Origin: Rhodospirillales bacterium Ga0074136
Lineage (GTDB): Bacteria; Pseudomonadota; Alphaproteobacteria; Acetobacterales; Acetobacteraceae
Reading direction: 5' to 3'
Assembly: GCA_001464375.1 (NCBI GenBank)
Contig: LNEW01000090.1
Location: forward strand, 1-58,120
Length of the DNA: 58,120 bases
Below, in pieces: positions 16,174-25,342 of this stretch (its first letter is position 1; every line of letters begins with the position of its first letter). The notes beneath the pieces are model-generated. The model was given only the letters and a program-made list of their open reading frames with translations, did not search any database and was not told the DNA's origin. Both the position numbers and the translations under genes were made by a program.

Positions 16174-16857
16174 ATGGAGTTCTGGCAGGGCTTTGCCGCC
16201 TCGACGGGCGGAGATGGCCCCTTCACCGACCGCTACCCCGCGGCGATGCCCGATGGCACGCGGCTGGTCCTGCCGCTGCGCGACTATGGCGAGATCGCGG
16301 TGGCGGGCTTCATCGCGAACCAGGCGGCGATTGCGGTGGCCAGGCGCATCGGCAGCTGGATGGCGGCAGCCGCGCGCGACATCGGCGCCGAGGTGGTGGT
16401 GGGCCTGCCGACGCTCGGGCAGGTGTTCGCACCGCAGGTTGCGGAGGCGCTCGGCCACGCGAACTGGGTCGCGCCGGGATGGTCGCGCAAGCGTTGGTAC
16501 GATGAAGCGCTGTCGGTGCCGGCGTCGTCCTCGACCGCGCCGGCGGAACGGCGGCTGTGGATCGACCCGCGCATCGTGCATCGGCTGGCCGGGCGGCGCG
16601 TGCTGCTGGTGGATGACGTGATCTCGACCGGGTCCTCGGCACTGGCGGGCGTCGCGTTGCTGGAACGCGCGGGGGTGCGCCCGGTGGCGCTGCTGCTGGC
16701 CATGGCGCAGGGCGATCGCTGGCGCGCGGGCTGGCCGGCGGACATCCCGGTGCGCGCGGCCTTCGCCACGCCGATCTTCATGCGCGCACCGGGCGGCTGG
16801 CTGCCGCGCCCCGGCAGCGCGCCGGCCGAGACCCTGACCTGGAAGGATGCTGCATGA
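16174..16857 (+). CDS. phosphoribosyltransferase family protein
   Basis: 227 residues. The PRPP-binding loop is clear: RRVLLVDDVISTGSSALAG, with the paired Asp and T-G-S-S. GAEVVVGLPTLGQVFAPQVA upstream is the PPi-loop type segment of type I phosphoribosyltransferases. The N-terminal region (FTDRYPAAMPDGTRLVLPLR) is not one of the well-known purine enzymes, so base specificity is unknown. The ATG start sits in a short divergent gap with the M20 gene. Its stop overlaps the start of the binding-protein gene as ATGA, so the two are translated together. Confidence 0.85.
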   Translation: MEFWQGFAASTGGDGPFTDRYPAAMPDGTRLVLPLRDYGEIAVAGFIANQAAIAVARRIGSWMAAAARDIGAEVVVGLPTLGQVFAPQVAEALGHANWVAPGWSRKRWYDEALSVPASSSTAPAERRLWIDPRIVHRLAGRRVLLVDDVISTGSSALAGVALLERAGVRPVALLLAMAQGDRWRAGWPADIPVRAAFATPIFMRAPGGWLPRPGSAPAETLTWKDAA

Positions 16858-18410
16858 AGCGCCTGCTGCTCGCTGCCTTCACCGCGCTTGCGCTGCCCGC
16901 CGCGGCGCAGGAGCGCGCCGCGCTGCGCATCGGCATGGAGGCGGGGCCCACCAGCCTCGATCCGCACTATGCCAGCCTGATCACCAACATCGCCTTCGCG
17001 CGGCACGTCTTCCAGCCGCTGGTCGAACAGGATGCGCGCCAGGTGCTGCGCCCGGCCATCGCGCGGTCCTGGCGCGTGGTGGACGACACGACCTGGGAAC
17101 TCGAACTCGACCCGGCTGCGCGATTCTCCGATGGCCGACCCGTCACGGCGGAGGATGTCGCCTTCACCATCGCCCGCGCCGGCGATGTCCCGAACAGCCC
17201 CTCCTCCTTCCGCTACGCCACGCGGCCCGTGGCGACGGTCGAGTCGGTCGGTCCGCACATCCTCCGCTTGCGCACGAATGGCCCCTTCCCGCTGCTGCTG
17301 AACCAGCTGGCTCTCGTGATGGTGGTGCCCAGGCGCGACGGCCTGACCACGGCGGCCTTCAATGATGGCTCGGCCATGATCGGCAGCGGGCCGTATCGCC
17401 TGGTGTCCTGGCAGCCCGGGCAGCCGGTACGCTATGCGCGCAACGAGGCCTTCGCCGGCACGCCGCCGGCCTTCGCCACGGTGGAATTCCGCCCCATCGC
17501 CAATGCCGGCGCCCGCGTGGCGGCGCTGCAGGCCGGTGACCTCGACCTGGCCGAGATCATCCCGCCCGAGCAATTCGCCCGCTTCAAGGCCGATGCGCGA
17601 TTCACGACCGCCCAGAGCGCATCGAACCGGCTGATCTTCCTCACGCTCGATTCCGGGCGCGAGGAGAGTCCGCATATCCGCGTGCCGGACGGGTCGCCGC
17701 TGCGCAACCCGTTGCGCGACGCCCGCGTGCGCCGCGCATTGTCCATCGCGATCAACCGCGAGGCGCTGGTCAGCCGCACCCTGCAGGGCCAGGCGGTGGC
17801 GGCGGGGGACCTCGGCCCCGCCGGGTATTTCGGCACCTCGCCCGACCTCACGCCGCCGGGCTTCGACCTCGATGGTGCGCGACGGCTGCTCGCCGAGGCG
17901 GGCTTTCCGCGGGGCTTCACCGTGCAGGTGAACGGCCCGAACGACCGCTACGTGAACGACGAGCAGGTGGTTCAGGCGATCGCGCAGATGTGGACGCGCG
18001 CGGGCCTGACCACGACGGTCGAGGTGAAGCCCCGCGGCGTCTGGCTGACCGAGGCGGCGCGACTGGCCTATTCGGTCAACCTGGCCGGCTTCTCGCCGAA
18101 CCCCGAGGTGCTCGGCATGCTTGAGACGCAGATCCATTCCTGGAACACCACGCTCGGCCTCGGCACCGCCAATCGCGGGCGGTTCTCCAGCGCGGAGATC
18201 GACAGCATCATCCAGCGCGCCCGCGCCACCATGGACAATGCCGCGCGCGAGCGCCTGACGCAGGAGGCCACGCGGCGCGCGCTGCGCGACGAGACGGCGC
18301 TGATCCCGCTGTATTTCCAGGTCAACACCTGGGCGATGCGCCGCGGCGTGACGTACGAAGCGCGCACAGACGAGATGACCCTGGCCTTCTCCGCGCGCCG
18401 GGTGGATTAG
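16854..18410 (+). CDS. ABC transporter substrate-binding protein, family 5 (oligopeptide/nickel type)
   Basis: 518 residues. Signal peptide MKRLLLAAFTALALPAAA, then LRIGMEAGPTSLDPHYASLI, FQPLVEQD, WELELDPAARFSDGRPVTAE and DVAFTIARA, which are the family-5 solute-binding signature; LVSWQPGQPVRYARNEA, DARVRRALSIAINREALV and ALIPLYFQVNTWAMR follow. No permease or ATPase genes are adjacent, so it is an orphan receptor. Coupling to the phosphoribosyltransferase suggests a nucleoside- or base-linked ligand, but that is inference. Confidence 0.93.
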   Translation: MKRLLLAAFTALALPAAAQERAALRIGMEAGPTSLDPHYASLITNIAFARHVFQPLVEQDARQVLRPAIARSWRVVDDTTWELELDPAARFSDGRPVTAEDVAFTIARAGDVPNSPSSFRYATRPVATVESVGPHILRLRTNGPFPLLLNQLALVMVVPRRDGLTTAAFNDGSAMIGSGPYRLVSWQPGQPVRYARNEAFAGTPPAFATVEFRPIANAGARVAALQAGDLDLAEIIPPEQFARFKADARFTTAQSASNRLIFLTLDSGREESPHIRVPDGSPLRNPLRDARVRRALSIAINREALVSRTLQGQAVAAGDLGPAGYFGTSPDLTPPGFDLDGARRLLAEAGFPRGFTVQVNGPNDRYVNDEQVVQAIAQMWTRAGLTTTVEVKPRGVWLTEAARLAYSVNLAGFSPNPEVLGMLETQIHSWNTTLGLGTANRGRFSSAEIDSIIQRARATMDNAARERLTQEATRRALRDETALIPLYFQVNTWAMRRGVTYEARTDEMTLAFSARRVD

Positions 18411-18432
18411 CGCCGCGCGACGGGCGTGCCCA

Positions 18433-19059
18433 TCAGCGGCGCGCCACGGGTGCCACGACCTCGTTGCGTCGCAGCGCCGGCACGGTCCAGGGCGGGTCAT
18501 AGAACCAGGCCTGAACAGGGCCGGTGGGCGCCCACGCCGAACCGGCCAGCGCGGCGGACAAGGCCGCCGTGTTCCGCGCCACCGCATCCGCCCGCGGCAG
18601 GCCGGAGAAACGCAGCACCGCCACGGTTTCCTCCGGCACCACCACCAGCACCACGCGCCGGTCGTCGGGCACCGGCAGCGTATCGAGCGTGTAGCGCGCG
18701 GGCATGAAGAAGCGGATCTGCCAGCCGCCCGAATCGCCGGTCTGCGCGACGGGGGCGGTCATGGCGATGCGCTCGCCAGGCGCCTGCGCGACCGGGGCGG
18801 TCATGGCGATCCGGTCGCGCCGCGCGTTGCCGCCGAAGATATAGCCGGCCAGGCGCCGGAAGCCTTCGTTGCGCGCGGCTTCCTCGCTGCCCGCCACCTC
18901 GGTCTGGGCGGCAATGCGTGGCGCGTAGCGGCGGATTTCAACGGCGCCGATCGTCTCGACCGTCTCGTATCGCGGTTCCTCGGTGCCACTGCGGATGCCC
19001 ACGACGGAACAGGCTCCTAGCAGCAGGGACGACAGGATGGCGGGCAGGCGGGCGGCCAT
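18433..19059 (-). CDS. SOUL-family haem-binding lipoprotein
   Basis: 208 residues. MAARLPAILSSLLLGACSVV ends in a lipobox (L-G-A-C). The body has the SOUL pattern: YETVETIGAVEIRRYAPRIA, GFRRLAGYIFGGNARRDRIA, then MTAPVAQ occurring twice in a near-tandem repeat (DRIAMTAPVAQAPGERIAMT), RFFMPARYTLDTLPVPDD and VLRFSGLPRADAV. SOUL proteins bind haem or other tetrapyrroles. It converges with the binding-protein gene and is divergent from soeA across 107 bases. Confidence 0.92.
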   Translation of the reverse strand: MAARLPAILSSLLLGACSVVGIRSGTEEPRYETVETIGAVEIRRYAPRIAAQTEVAGSEEAARNEGFRRLAGYIFGGNARRDRIAMTAPVAQAPGERIAMTAPVAQTGDSGGWQIRFFMPARYTLDTLPVPDDRRVVLVVVPEETVAVLRFSGLPRADAVARNTAALSAALAGSAWAPTGPVQAWFYDPPWTVPALRRNEVVAPVARR

Positions 19060-19166
19060 GCGGCTGCACTCCGGGTCATCGGCGACATATGGCGTCCCGG
19101 CCCCCTTTGCGAAGGTCGGGCCGCGTGCGCTACTCCATCCCCGGAACGCGATGGACGGGACAGACC

Positions 19167-22022
19167 ATGCCGGCTGATGGCGGCTCGACAGACAGGATCG
19201 TTTATTCGGCGCCGATCGGCGACGAGGTGAAGACGACCACCTGCTACATGTGCGCCTGCCGCTGCGGCATCCGCGTGCACCTCAAGGATGGCCGCGTCCG
19301 CTACATCGAGGGCAATCCCGACCACCCGGTGAACAAGGGCGTGCTCTGCGGCAAGGGCAGCGCCGGGATCATGACGCAGTATTCGCCGGCTCGCCTGCAG
19401 GCGCCGCTGAAGCGCGTGGGCCCGCGCGGGTCGGGCGAATATGCCGAGATCAGCTGGGAGGAGGCGATGGAGACCGCCACCGGCTGGCTCAAGCATGTGC
19501 GCGAGACCGACCCGAAGAAGCTGGCCTTCTTCACCGGGCGCGACCAGTCGCAGTCGCTGACCGGCTTCTGGGCGGCGCAGTTCGGCACACCCAATTTCGC
19601 CGCGCATGGTGGGTTCTGTTCCGTCAACATGGCGGCCGGCGGGCTCTACACCATCGGCGGGTCCTTCTGGGAATTCGGCGAGCCGGACTGGGAGCACGCG
19701 AAATACCTGATGATCTTCGGCGTCGCCGAGGACCATGATTCCAACCCGATCAAGACCGGCCTCGCGGCGCTGAAGCAGCGCGGGTCGAAGATCGTCTCGG
19801 TGAACCCGGTGCGCACGGGCTACTCCGCGATCGCCGATGAATGGGTCGGCATCCGCCCCGGCACGGACGGGCTGTTCGTGATGTCGTTGATCCGCGAATT
19901 GATCCTGACCGACCGCGTCGATGGCGAATTCCTGGTGCGCTACACCAATGCGCCGTGGCTGGTGGTGCGCAATCCGGGCGGCGCGGATGACGGGCTGTTC
20001 GCGCGCGATGCCGATGGCAAGCCGCTCGCCTGGGACCGCGCGCGCGGGGCGATCCCGGCCGATGACGTGACGCTCAGCGCCGTGCTGGTCGGCGACTTCA
20101 CGCTGGAGGATGGCCGCCGCGTGCAGCCGGTCTTCAACCTGATGGCCGAGCGGTATCTGTCGGCCGACTACGCGCCGGAAGCGGTGGCCGAACGCTGCGG
20201 CATGACGGCCGAGCGCATCCGTCGCCTCGCGGCCGAGATCGCCGACATCGCCTTCAACCATCCCCTCACGCTCGACATCCCCTGGACCGATGTCTGGGGC
20301 CGCAAGCACGACAAGATGGTCGGCCGCCCCGTGGCGTTCCACGCGATGCGCGGCATCAGCGCGCATTCCAACGGCTTCCACACCTGCCGCGCGCTGCACA
20401 TCCTGCAGATGCTGCTGGGCGCGGTCGATACGCCGGGCTCCTGGCGCTACAAATCGCCTTTCCCGCGCCCGATCCCGCCGGGGCCGGGGCCGGCCGGCAA
20501 GGGCGCGAAGCCGAACACGCCGCTGACCGGCAATATCCTGTCCTTCACGCATGGGCCGGATGATTTGCTGGTCGAGGATGACGGCACGCCGCTGCGCATC
20601 GACCATTCGTTTTCCTGGGAGGCGCCGCTCGGCCTGCACGGGATGATGCACACCGTCATCGGCAATGCCGAGAAGGGCGACCCCTACAAGATCGACACGC
20701 TGTTCATGTTCATGGCGAACATGGCGTGGAACAGCGCGATGAATCCCATGGAGACCATCCGCTGCCTGACGGCGCAGGATGCGAATGGCGACTACGTCAT
20801 CCCGCACGTGATCTACTCGGATGCGTATTTCTCCGAGACCGTGCCCTACGCCGACCTGATCCTGCCAGACACGACGTATCTGGAACGCTGGGATGCGATC
20901 AGCATCCTTGATCGCCCGATCGGGTCCTCGCATGGGCCGGGCGATGCGATCCGCCAGCCGGTGATCAAGCCCGACCGCGACGTGCGGCCCTTCCAGGAGG
21001 TGCTGATCGAATTGGGCGCGCGGCTCGGCCTGCCGGCCTTCGTGAAGGAAGGTGGGTCGCCGAAGTTCAAGGATTACCCGGACTACATCGTGAACCACCA
21101 GCGCATGCCGGGTGTCGGTCCGCTGGCGGGCTGGCGCGGCGAGGACGGCACGAAGAAAGGTGTCGGCGAGCCCAACAAAGACCAGCTGCAGCGCTACATC
21201 GACAATGGCTGCTTCTGGCGGCACAACCTCGCGCCCGAGGAATCCTACTTCAAGCACGCCAACGCGACGTACCTCGCGAACGCCAAGGCGATGGGCATGA
21301 TGGGCAATTCCAACCAGATCGTGCTGCAGATCTGGTCCGAGCCGCTGCAGAAATTCCGCCTGGCCGCCGAGGGCCATGGCGCGAAGCAGCCGCCCGCACA
21401 CCTGCGCGAACGGGTGCGCACCTATTGCGACCCGCTGCCCTTCTGGTACGCGCCGCTGGAACAGCAGCAGCACGACACCGACCCCTTCCCGCTCTCGGCG
21501 GTCACGCAGCGGCCGATGGCGATGTACCATTCCTGGGGATCGATGAATGCCTGGCTGCGGCAGATTCATGGCTCCAACAAGCTGTACATGTCGCGCGAAC
21601 GCGCCATCGCCGAGGGCCTGGCGCAGGATGACTGGGTCTGGGTGGAAAGCCGCAGCGGGCGCGTAAAGGCGCAGCTGAGCCTGATGGAAGGCGTCAACCG
21701 CGACACCGTCTGGACCTGGAACGCGATCGGCAAGCGCGCGGGTGCGTGGATGCTGACACCCGACGCGGCGGAGGCGCAGCGCGGCTTCCTGCTGAACCAC
21801 GTCATCAGCGAATGGCTGCCCGCGCAGACCGGCCCGCGCATGGCCAATGCCGACCCGATCACCGGCCAGGCCGCCTGGTACGATCTGCGCGTGAAGGTCA
21901 GCAAATGCGCGCCGGGCGAGGAAGGTGTCACCGACCCCTTCCCCACCATGCTGGACCCACCGCCCGACATGCCGGCAACACCCGACATCCTCCGCTACAA
22001 TGAGGGGGGGCAGAAGCCATGA
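19167..22022 (+). CDS. soeA: molybdopterin oxidoreductase large subunit, probable sulfite dehydrogenase SoeA
   Basis: 951 residues from the ATG preceded by GGACGGGA. A [4Fe-4S] motif lies at the N-terminus: C26, C29, C33 and C61 (TTTCYMCACRCG ... GVLCGKGSAG). HGGFCSVNMAAGGLYTIGG contains C151, the expected Mo ligand position for the polysulfide reductase/Soe branch. There is no twin-arginine signal, so the enzyme should be cytoplasmic; this favours SoeA over periplasmic PsrA/PhsA. Downstream a four-cluster ferredoxin and a DmsC-type anchor follow with 4-base overlaps, completing a SoeABC-like complex that passes electrons from sulfite to quinone. Other substrates in the same family cannot be excluded. 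Confidence 0.85.
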   Translation: MPADGGSTDRIVYSAPIGDEVKTTTCYMCACRCGIRVHLKDGRVRYIEGNPDHPVNKGVLCGKGSAGIMTQYSPARLQAPLKRVGPRGSGEYAEISWEEAMETATGWLKHVRETDPKKLAFFTGRDQSQSLTGFWAAQFGTPNFAAHGGFCSVNMAAGGLYTIGGSFWEFGEPDWEHAKYLMIFGVAEDHDSNPIKTGLAALKQRGSKIVSVNPVRTGYSAIADEWVGIRPGTDGLFVMSLIRELILTDRVDGEFLVRYTNAPWLVVRNPGGADDGLFARDADGKPLAWDRARGAIPADDVTLSAVLVGDFTLEDGRRVQPVFNLMAERYLSADYAPEAVAERCGMTAERIRRLAAEIADIAFNHPLTLDIPWTDVWGRKHDKMVGRPVAFHAMRGISAHSNGFHTCRALHILQMLLGAVDTPGSWRYKSPFPRPIPPGPGPAGKGAKPNTPLTGNILSFTHGPDDLLVEDDGTPLRIDHSFSWEAPLGLHGMMHTVIGNAEKGDPYKIDTLFMFMANMAWNSAMNPMETIRCLTAQDANGDYVIPHVIYSDAYFSETVPYADLILPDTTYLERWDAISILDRPIGSSHGPGDAIRQPVIKPDRDVRPFQEVLIELGARLGLPAFVKEGGSPKFKDYPDYIVNHQRMPGVGPLAGWRGEDGTKKGVGEPNKDQLQRYIDNGCFWRHNLAPEESYFKHANATYLANAKAMGMMGNSNQIVLQIWSEPLQKFRLAAEGHGAKQPPAHLRERVRTYCDPLPFWYAPLEQQQHDTDPFPLSAVTQRPMAMYHSWGSMNAWLRQIHGSNKLYMSRERAIAEGLAQDDWVWVESRSGRVKAQLSLMEGVNRDTVWTWNAIGKRAGAWMLTPDAAEAQRGFLLNHVISEWLPAQTGPRMANADPITGQAAWYDLRVKVSKCAPGEEGVTDPFPTMLDPPPDMPATPDILRYNEGGQKP

Positions 22023-22762
22023 CCTCGCTGCCCGCAGCACAGCCCGGCGCGAAGAAGCTCGGCCTGGTCATCGACCTCGACACCTGCGTGGGCTGCCAGG
22101 CCTGCGCGACCAACTGCAAGGAATGGAACACGAGCGGCCACATGGCGCCGCTGCCCGACCACAACCCGTATTCCGCGGGCCAGGAAGGCGTGTGGTTCAA
22201 CCGCGTGCATTCGTATGAGGCCGGCGACGGCGAGGAGGGCCGCACCGTCCACTTCCCCCGGTCCTGCCTGCATTGCGAGACGCCCGCCTGCGTCACCGTC
22301 TGCCCCACCGGCGCGTCCTACAAGCGCGCCGAGGACGGCATCGTGCTGGTCAACACCGACATCTGCATCGGCTGCCAGTTGTGTGCCTGGGCCTGCCCCT
22401 ATGGCGCGCGGGAATTCGACGATGATGCCGGCGTGATGAAGAAGTGCACGCTGTGCGTGGACCGCATCTACAACGAGACGATTCCCGAACCGCAGCGCCA
22501 GCCCGCCTGCGTCACCACCTGCCCCGCGAATGCGCGGCATTTCGGTGACCTCGGCGACCCGTCCAGCGCGGTGTCGCAGCTGGTGGCGGAACGCGGCGGC
22601 TACGAACTGATGCCCGAGCTCGGCTACAAGCCGGTCAACCGCTACCTCCCGCCGCGCCGCGCGCCGAAGGCCGATGCCGGCCCGCCGCGCGATGCCGGGC
22701 CGCTGCCCTCGCAGATCACCAACCCGCTGCTGCGCTGGGTGGACAAGGTGCTGTCGCGATGA
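22019..22762 (+). CDS. soeB: four-cluster iron-sulfur subunit, probable SoeB
   Basis: 247 residues with four Cys groups in DMSO-reductase B-subunit order: CVGCQACATNCKEW, then CLHCETPACVTVCPTGASYK, then CIGCQLCAWACPYG, then CTLCVDRI paired with PACVTTCPANARHFGD. These bind four [4Fe-4S] clusters forming the wire between the Mo subunit and the membrane anchor. The ATG overlaps the soeA stop and the end overlaps soeC, so the three subunits are co-translated. No export signal. Confidence 0.93.
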   Translation: MTSLPAAQPGAKKLGLVIDLDTCVGCQACATNCKEWNTSGHMAPLPDHNPYSAGQEGVWFNRVHSYEAGDGEEGRTVHFPRSCLHCETPACVTVCPTGASYKRAEDGIVLVNTDICIGCQLCAWACPYGAREFDDDAGVMKKCTLCVDRIYNETIPEPQRQPACVTTCPANARHFGDLGDPSSAVSQLVAERGGYELMPELGYKPVNRYLPPRRAPKADAGPPRDAGPLPSQITNPLLRWVDKVLSR

Positions 22763-23700
22763 ACCCCGCGCCGTCGATCGTCTTCTTCACCGTGGCGTCG
22801 GGCGCCGGCTACGGCCTGCTGTTCTGGATGGGGCTGCTGCGCCCGCTCGGCCTGGTGCCGGGCAGCGCGGGATTCGGGGTGCTCGCGATCGGGCTCGCGC
22901 TGGTGCTGGTCATGCTGGGGCTGCTGTCCTCGACCGCGCATCTCGGGCGGCCGGAACGTGCCTGGCGGGCGCTCAGCCAATGGCGGTCCTCCTGGCTGTC
23001 GCGCGAGGGCGTGGCCGCCGTGCTCACCTTCCCGCCGGCCGGGTTGTTCTTCATCGCGGTCATCGGACACACGGAATGGCTGGCACTGCCGGCCGGGCTC
23101 GCCTCCGCGGTGGGCGCGGCCGCGACGGTCTGGTGCACCGGCATGATCTACGCTTCCCTGAAGCCGATCCGGCAGTGGCACCACCCGCTGGTGGCGCCGG
23201 GCTACATGCTGTTCGGCGCGTTTTCGGGTGCGGCGCTGCTCGCGATGCTGGCCGGCTTCTGGGGCCAGGCGGCGGTGCCGGCGGCGATCGCGGCGGTGCT
23301 CGGCGCCGGCGGCTTCGTGCTCAAGCGCGCCTATTGGTCCCAGGTCGATGCCGCGCCGCCCATCGCGACGATGGAATCCGCCACGGGCCTCGGCTTCATC
23401 GGCACGGTGCGTCCGCTCGACCCGCCGCATACCGAGACGAACTACCTGCTGCGCGAGATGGCCTTCCGCATCGGCCGCGTGCATGCGGCGCGGCTGCGGC
23501 GGATCGCGTCGCTCGGCGGCTTCGCGGTGCCCGCCGTGCTGCTGGCACTGGCGATGGTCTCCGGTGGTGCCCTCGCGGGCGTGCTGGCGGTGCTGGCGGC
23601 GACGCTGGCGCTGGCCGGGCTGCTGGCCGAACGCTGGCTGATGTTCGCGGAAGCCACGCATACCGTGGCGCTGTACTATGGGGTGGATGCGCGCGGCTGA
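22759..23700 (+). CDS. soeC: DmsC-type membrane anchor, probable SoeC
   Basis: 313 residues, with about eight hydrophobic segments from IVFFTVASGAGYGLLFWMGL through the C-terminal ALYYGVDARG region. STAHLGRPERAWRALSQWRS and SWLSREGVAAVL are the recognisable DmsC-like loop motifs. It would anchor SoeAB to the inner face of the membrane and reduce quinone. The start overlaps soeB by four bases. Confidence 0.9.
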   Translation: MNPAPSIVFFTVASGAGYGLLFWMGLLRPLGLVPGSAGFGVLAIGLALVLVMLGLLSSTAHLGRPERAWRALSQWRSSWLSREGVAAVLTFPPAGLFFIAVIGHTEWLALPAGLASAVGAAATVWCTGMIYASLKPIRQWHHPLVAPGYMLFGAFSGAALLAMLAGFWGQAAVPAAIAAVLGAGGFVLKRAYWSQVDAAPPIATMESATGLGFIGTVRPLDPPHTETNYLLREMAFRIGRVHAARLRRIASLGGFAVPAVLLALAMVSGGALAGVLAVLAATLALAGLLAERWLMFAEATHTVALYYGVDARG

Positions 23701-23745
23701 GGCTTGCGTCGCGCGCTTCCTTCCCGACCCGAGGAGGCAACGACC

Positions 23746-25317
23746 ATGAAGCGTTCCGACTTCCTGAAGGCCGTGGGGGCCGCCACCTTCGCCCTGCCGC
23801 ATGTCGCGCGCGCGCAGAGCGAGGTGCTGCGCTGCGGGCTCAAGCTCAGCCCGACCTCGATGGACCCGCATTTCCGCCTCTCGGGCGAACAATCCATCCT
23901 CCGCGCGCTGCATGCGCGCTTCGTCGGCATGACGCCCGACGGCAAGCCGGAACCAGGCATCGCGGAATCCTGGCGGCCGATCGGCGACGGCACCGTGTGG
24001 GAATTCCGCCTGCGCGCCGACGCGAAGTTCAGCGACGGCAGCCCGATCACGGCGGCGGACGTGGCGTATTCCATCGCCCGCGTGCCGACCATCACGGGCT
24101 CCGCCGGCGCCTACCACATCTTCGTGCGCGCCATCGCCGGGACCGAGGTGAAGGACGCGCGCACGCTGCACATCCGCACCGCGCAGCCCTACCCCTTCAT
24201 GGTCGAGGACATGACCGAGATCGCGGTGCTCTCGCGCAGCCTCGGCCCCGACCTGCGCACCGCGGATTTCAACGCGAAGACCGTGCGCGTGTTTTCCGGC
24301 GCCTACATGCTGGCCGACTACCGCTTCGGCGAATTCGTCGAGATGCGGCGCAATCCGCACTGGTACGGCGCCGCGCCGGCCTTCGAGGTGGCGAACTTCA
24401 AGGTCATCGCCTCCGACGCCAGCCGCATGGCGGCCCTTCTGTCGGGCGACGTGCAGGCGGTGGACGAGGTCGCGGTGCCCGACATCGCGCGGCTGCGGCG
24501 CGATGCGAACCTGAATGTCACGCAGATCGCCGGCATGCGCGTGATGTACATCGCGATGGACACCGACCGCGATGTCTCGCCCTTCATCCGCGACGCCGCC
24601 GGCCAGCCCATGACGCGCAACCCGCTGAAGGATGCGCGGGTGCGCCAGGCGCTGTCGCTGGCGCTGAACCGCCAGGCGATCGTCGAGCGTGTCATGGAAG
24701 GTGCGGCGACCGTCGCCTCCAACCTGCTGCCGACAGGCACGCCCGGGACGTCGGAACGGCTGCCCGTGGTCACGCAGGATGTCGAACGCGGACGTCGCCT
24801 GCTGGCCGAGGCCGGCTATCCGAACGGCTTCCAGATCACCATCCACGCCACCAACGACCGCTATCCGAACGACGAGAAGGTGGCCCAGGCGATCGCGCAG
24901 TTCTGGACGCGCATCGGCGTGCGGACGGAGGTGCAGACGCTGCCCAACGCGGCCTATTTCCCGCAGGCCGCGCGCCAGGCCTTCACGGTGATGGCGGCGC
25001 AGTATGGCGCGGACAACGTCTCCTACGCCTATCGCGCGCTGGTCCATGCCTTCGACCGGGACCGCGGCCTGGGCACTGCGAACCGCACGCGCCATGCAAG
25101 CCCGCGCGCGGATGCCATCGTGGCGCGCGCGCTGGTCGAGATGGAGGAGACCAAGCGCAACGGCCTGTTCGCCGAGGCCGCGGAGATCGCGATCGGCGAG
25201 GAGGCGATCATCCACATGGTCTACCACCCGGCCTATGTGTATGCGGCGCGCAGGCCGCTGAGCGTGACGCCGTACTACAACGGCGCGTTCCTGCCGCAGG
25301 CGGTGCGCCGCGGCTGA
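23746..25317 (+). CDS. ABC transporter substrate-binding protein, family 5
   Basis: 523 residues. The chosen ATG has a GAGGAGG ribosome site and begins a Tat/Sec-like signal (MKRSDFLKAVGAATFALPHV, cut near ARAQ). SEVLRCGLKLSPTSMDPHFR, FRLRADAKFSDGSPITAADV, YSIARVPTITG, GAYMLADYRFGEFVEMRRNP and DARVRQALSLALNRQAIVER are family-5 blocks. It resembles the receptor at 16854-18410. No transporter membrane genes adjoin. It lies 45 bases after soeC and might be co-transcribed with the sulfite dehydrogenase, though a functional link is unproven. Confidence 0.93.
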   Translation: MKRSDFLKAVGAATFALPHVARAQSEVLRCGLKLSPTSMDPHFRLSGEQSILRALHARFVGMTPDGKPEPGIAESWRPIGDGTVWEFRLRADAKFSDGSPITAADVAYSIARVPTITGSAGAYHIFVRAIAGTEVKDARTLHIRTAQPYPFMVEDMTEIAVLSRSLGPDLRTADFNAKTVRVFSGAYMLADYRFGEFVEMRRNPHWYGAAPAFEVANFKVIASDASRMAALLSGDVQAVDEVAVPDIARLRRDANLNVTQIAGMRVMYIAMDTDRDVSPFIRDAAGQPMTRNPLKDARVRQALSLALNRQAIVERVMEGAATVASNLLPTGTPGTSERLPVVTQDVERGRRLLAEAGYPNGFQITIHATNDRYPNDEKVAQAIAQFWTRIGVRTEVQTLPNAAYFPQAARQAFTVMAAQYGADNVSYAYRALVHAFDRDRGLGTANRTRHASPRADAIVARALVEMEETKRNGLFAEAAEIAIGEEAIIHMVYHPAYVYAARRPLSVTPYYNGAFLPQAVRRG

Positions 25318-25342
25318 GGCAAGAGAACCGCAGGGGACGCGC

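Noticed and set aside
19017..22040. A 1000-codon open frame on the minus strand opposite soeA
   Set aside because: Its residues are rich in His, Arg and Asp, as expected from antisense reading of GC-rich codons; no domain is visible, while the plus strand has clear Mo and Fe-S motifs.
22642..25227. An 860-codon minus-strand frame opposite soeC and the binding protein
   Set aside because: Antisense composition only; plus-strand genes have membrane helices and family-5 blocks.
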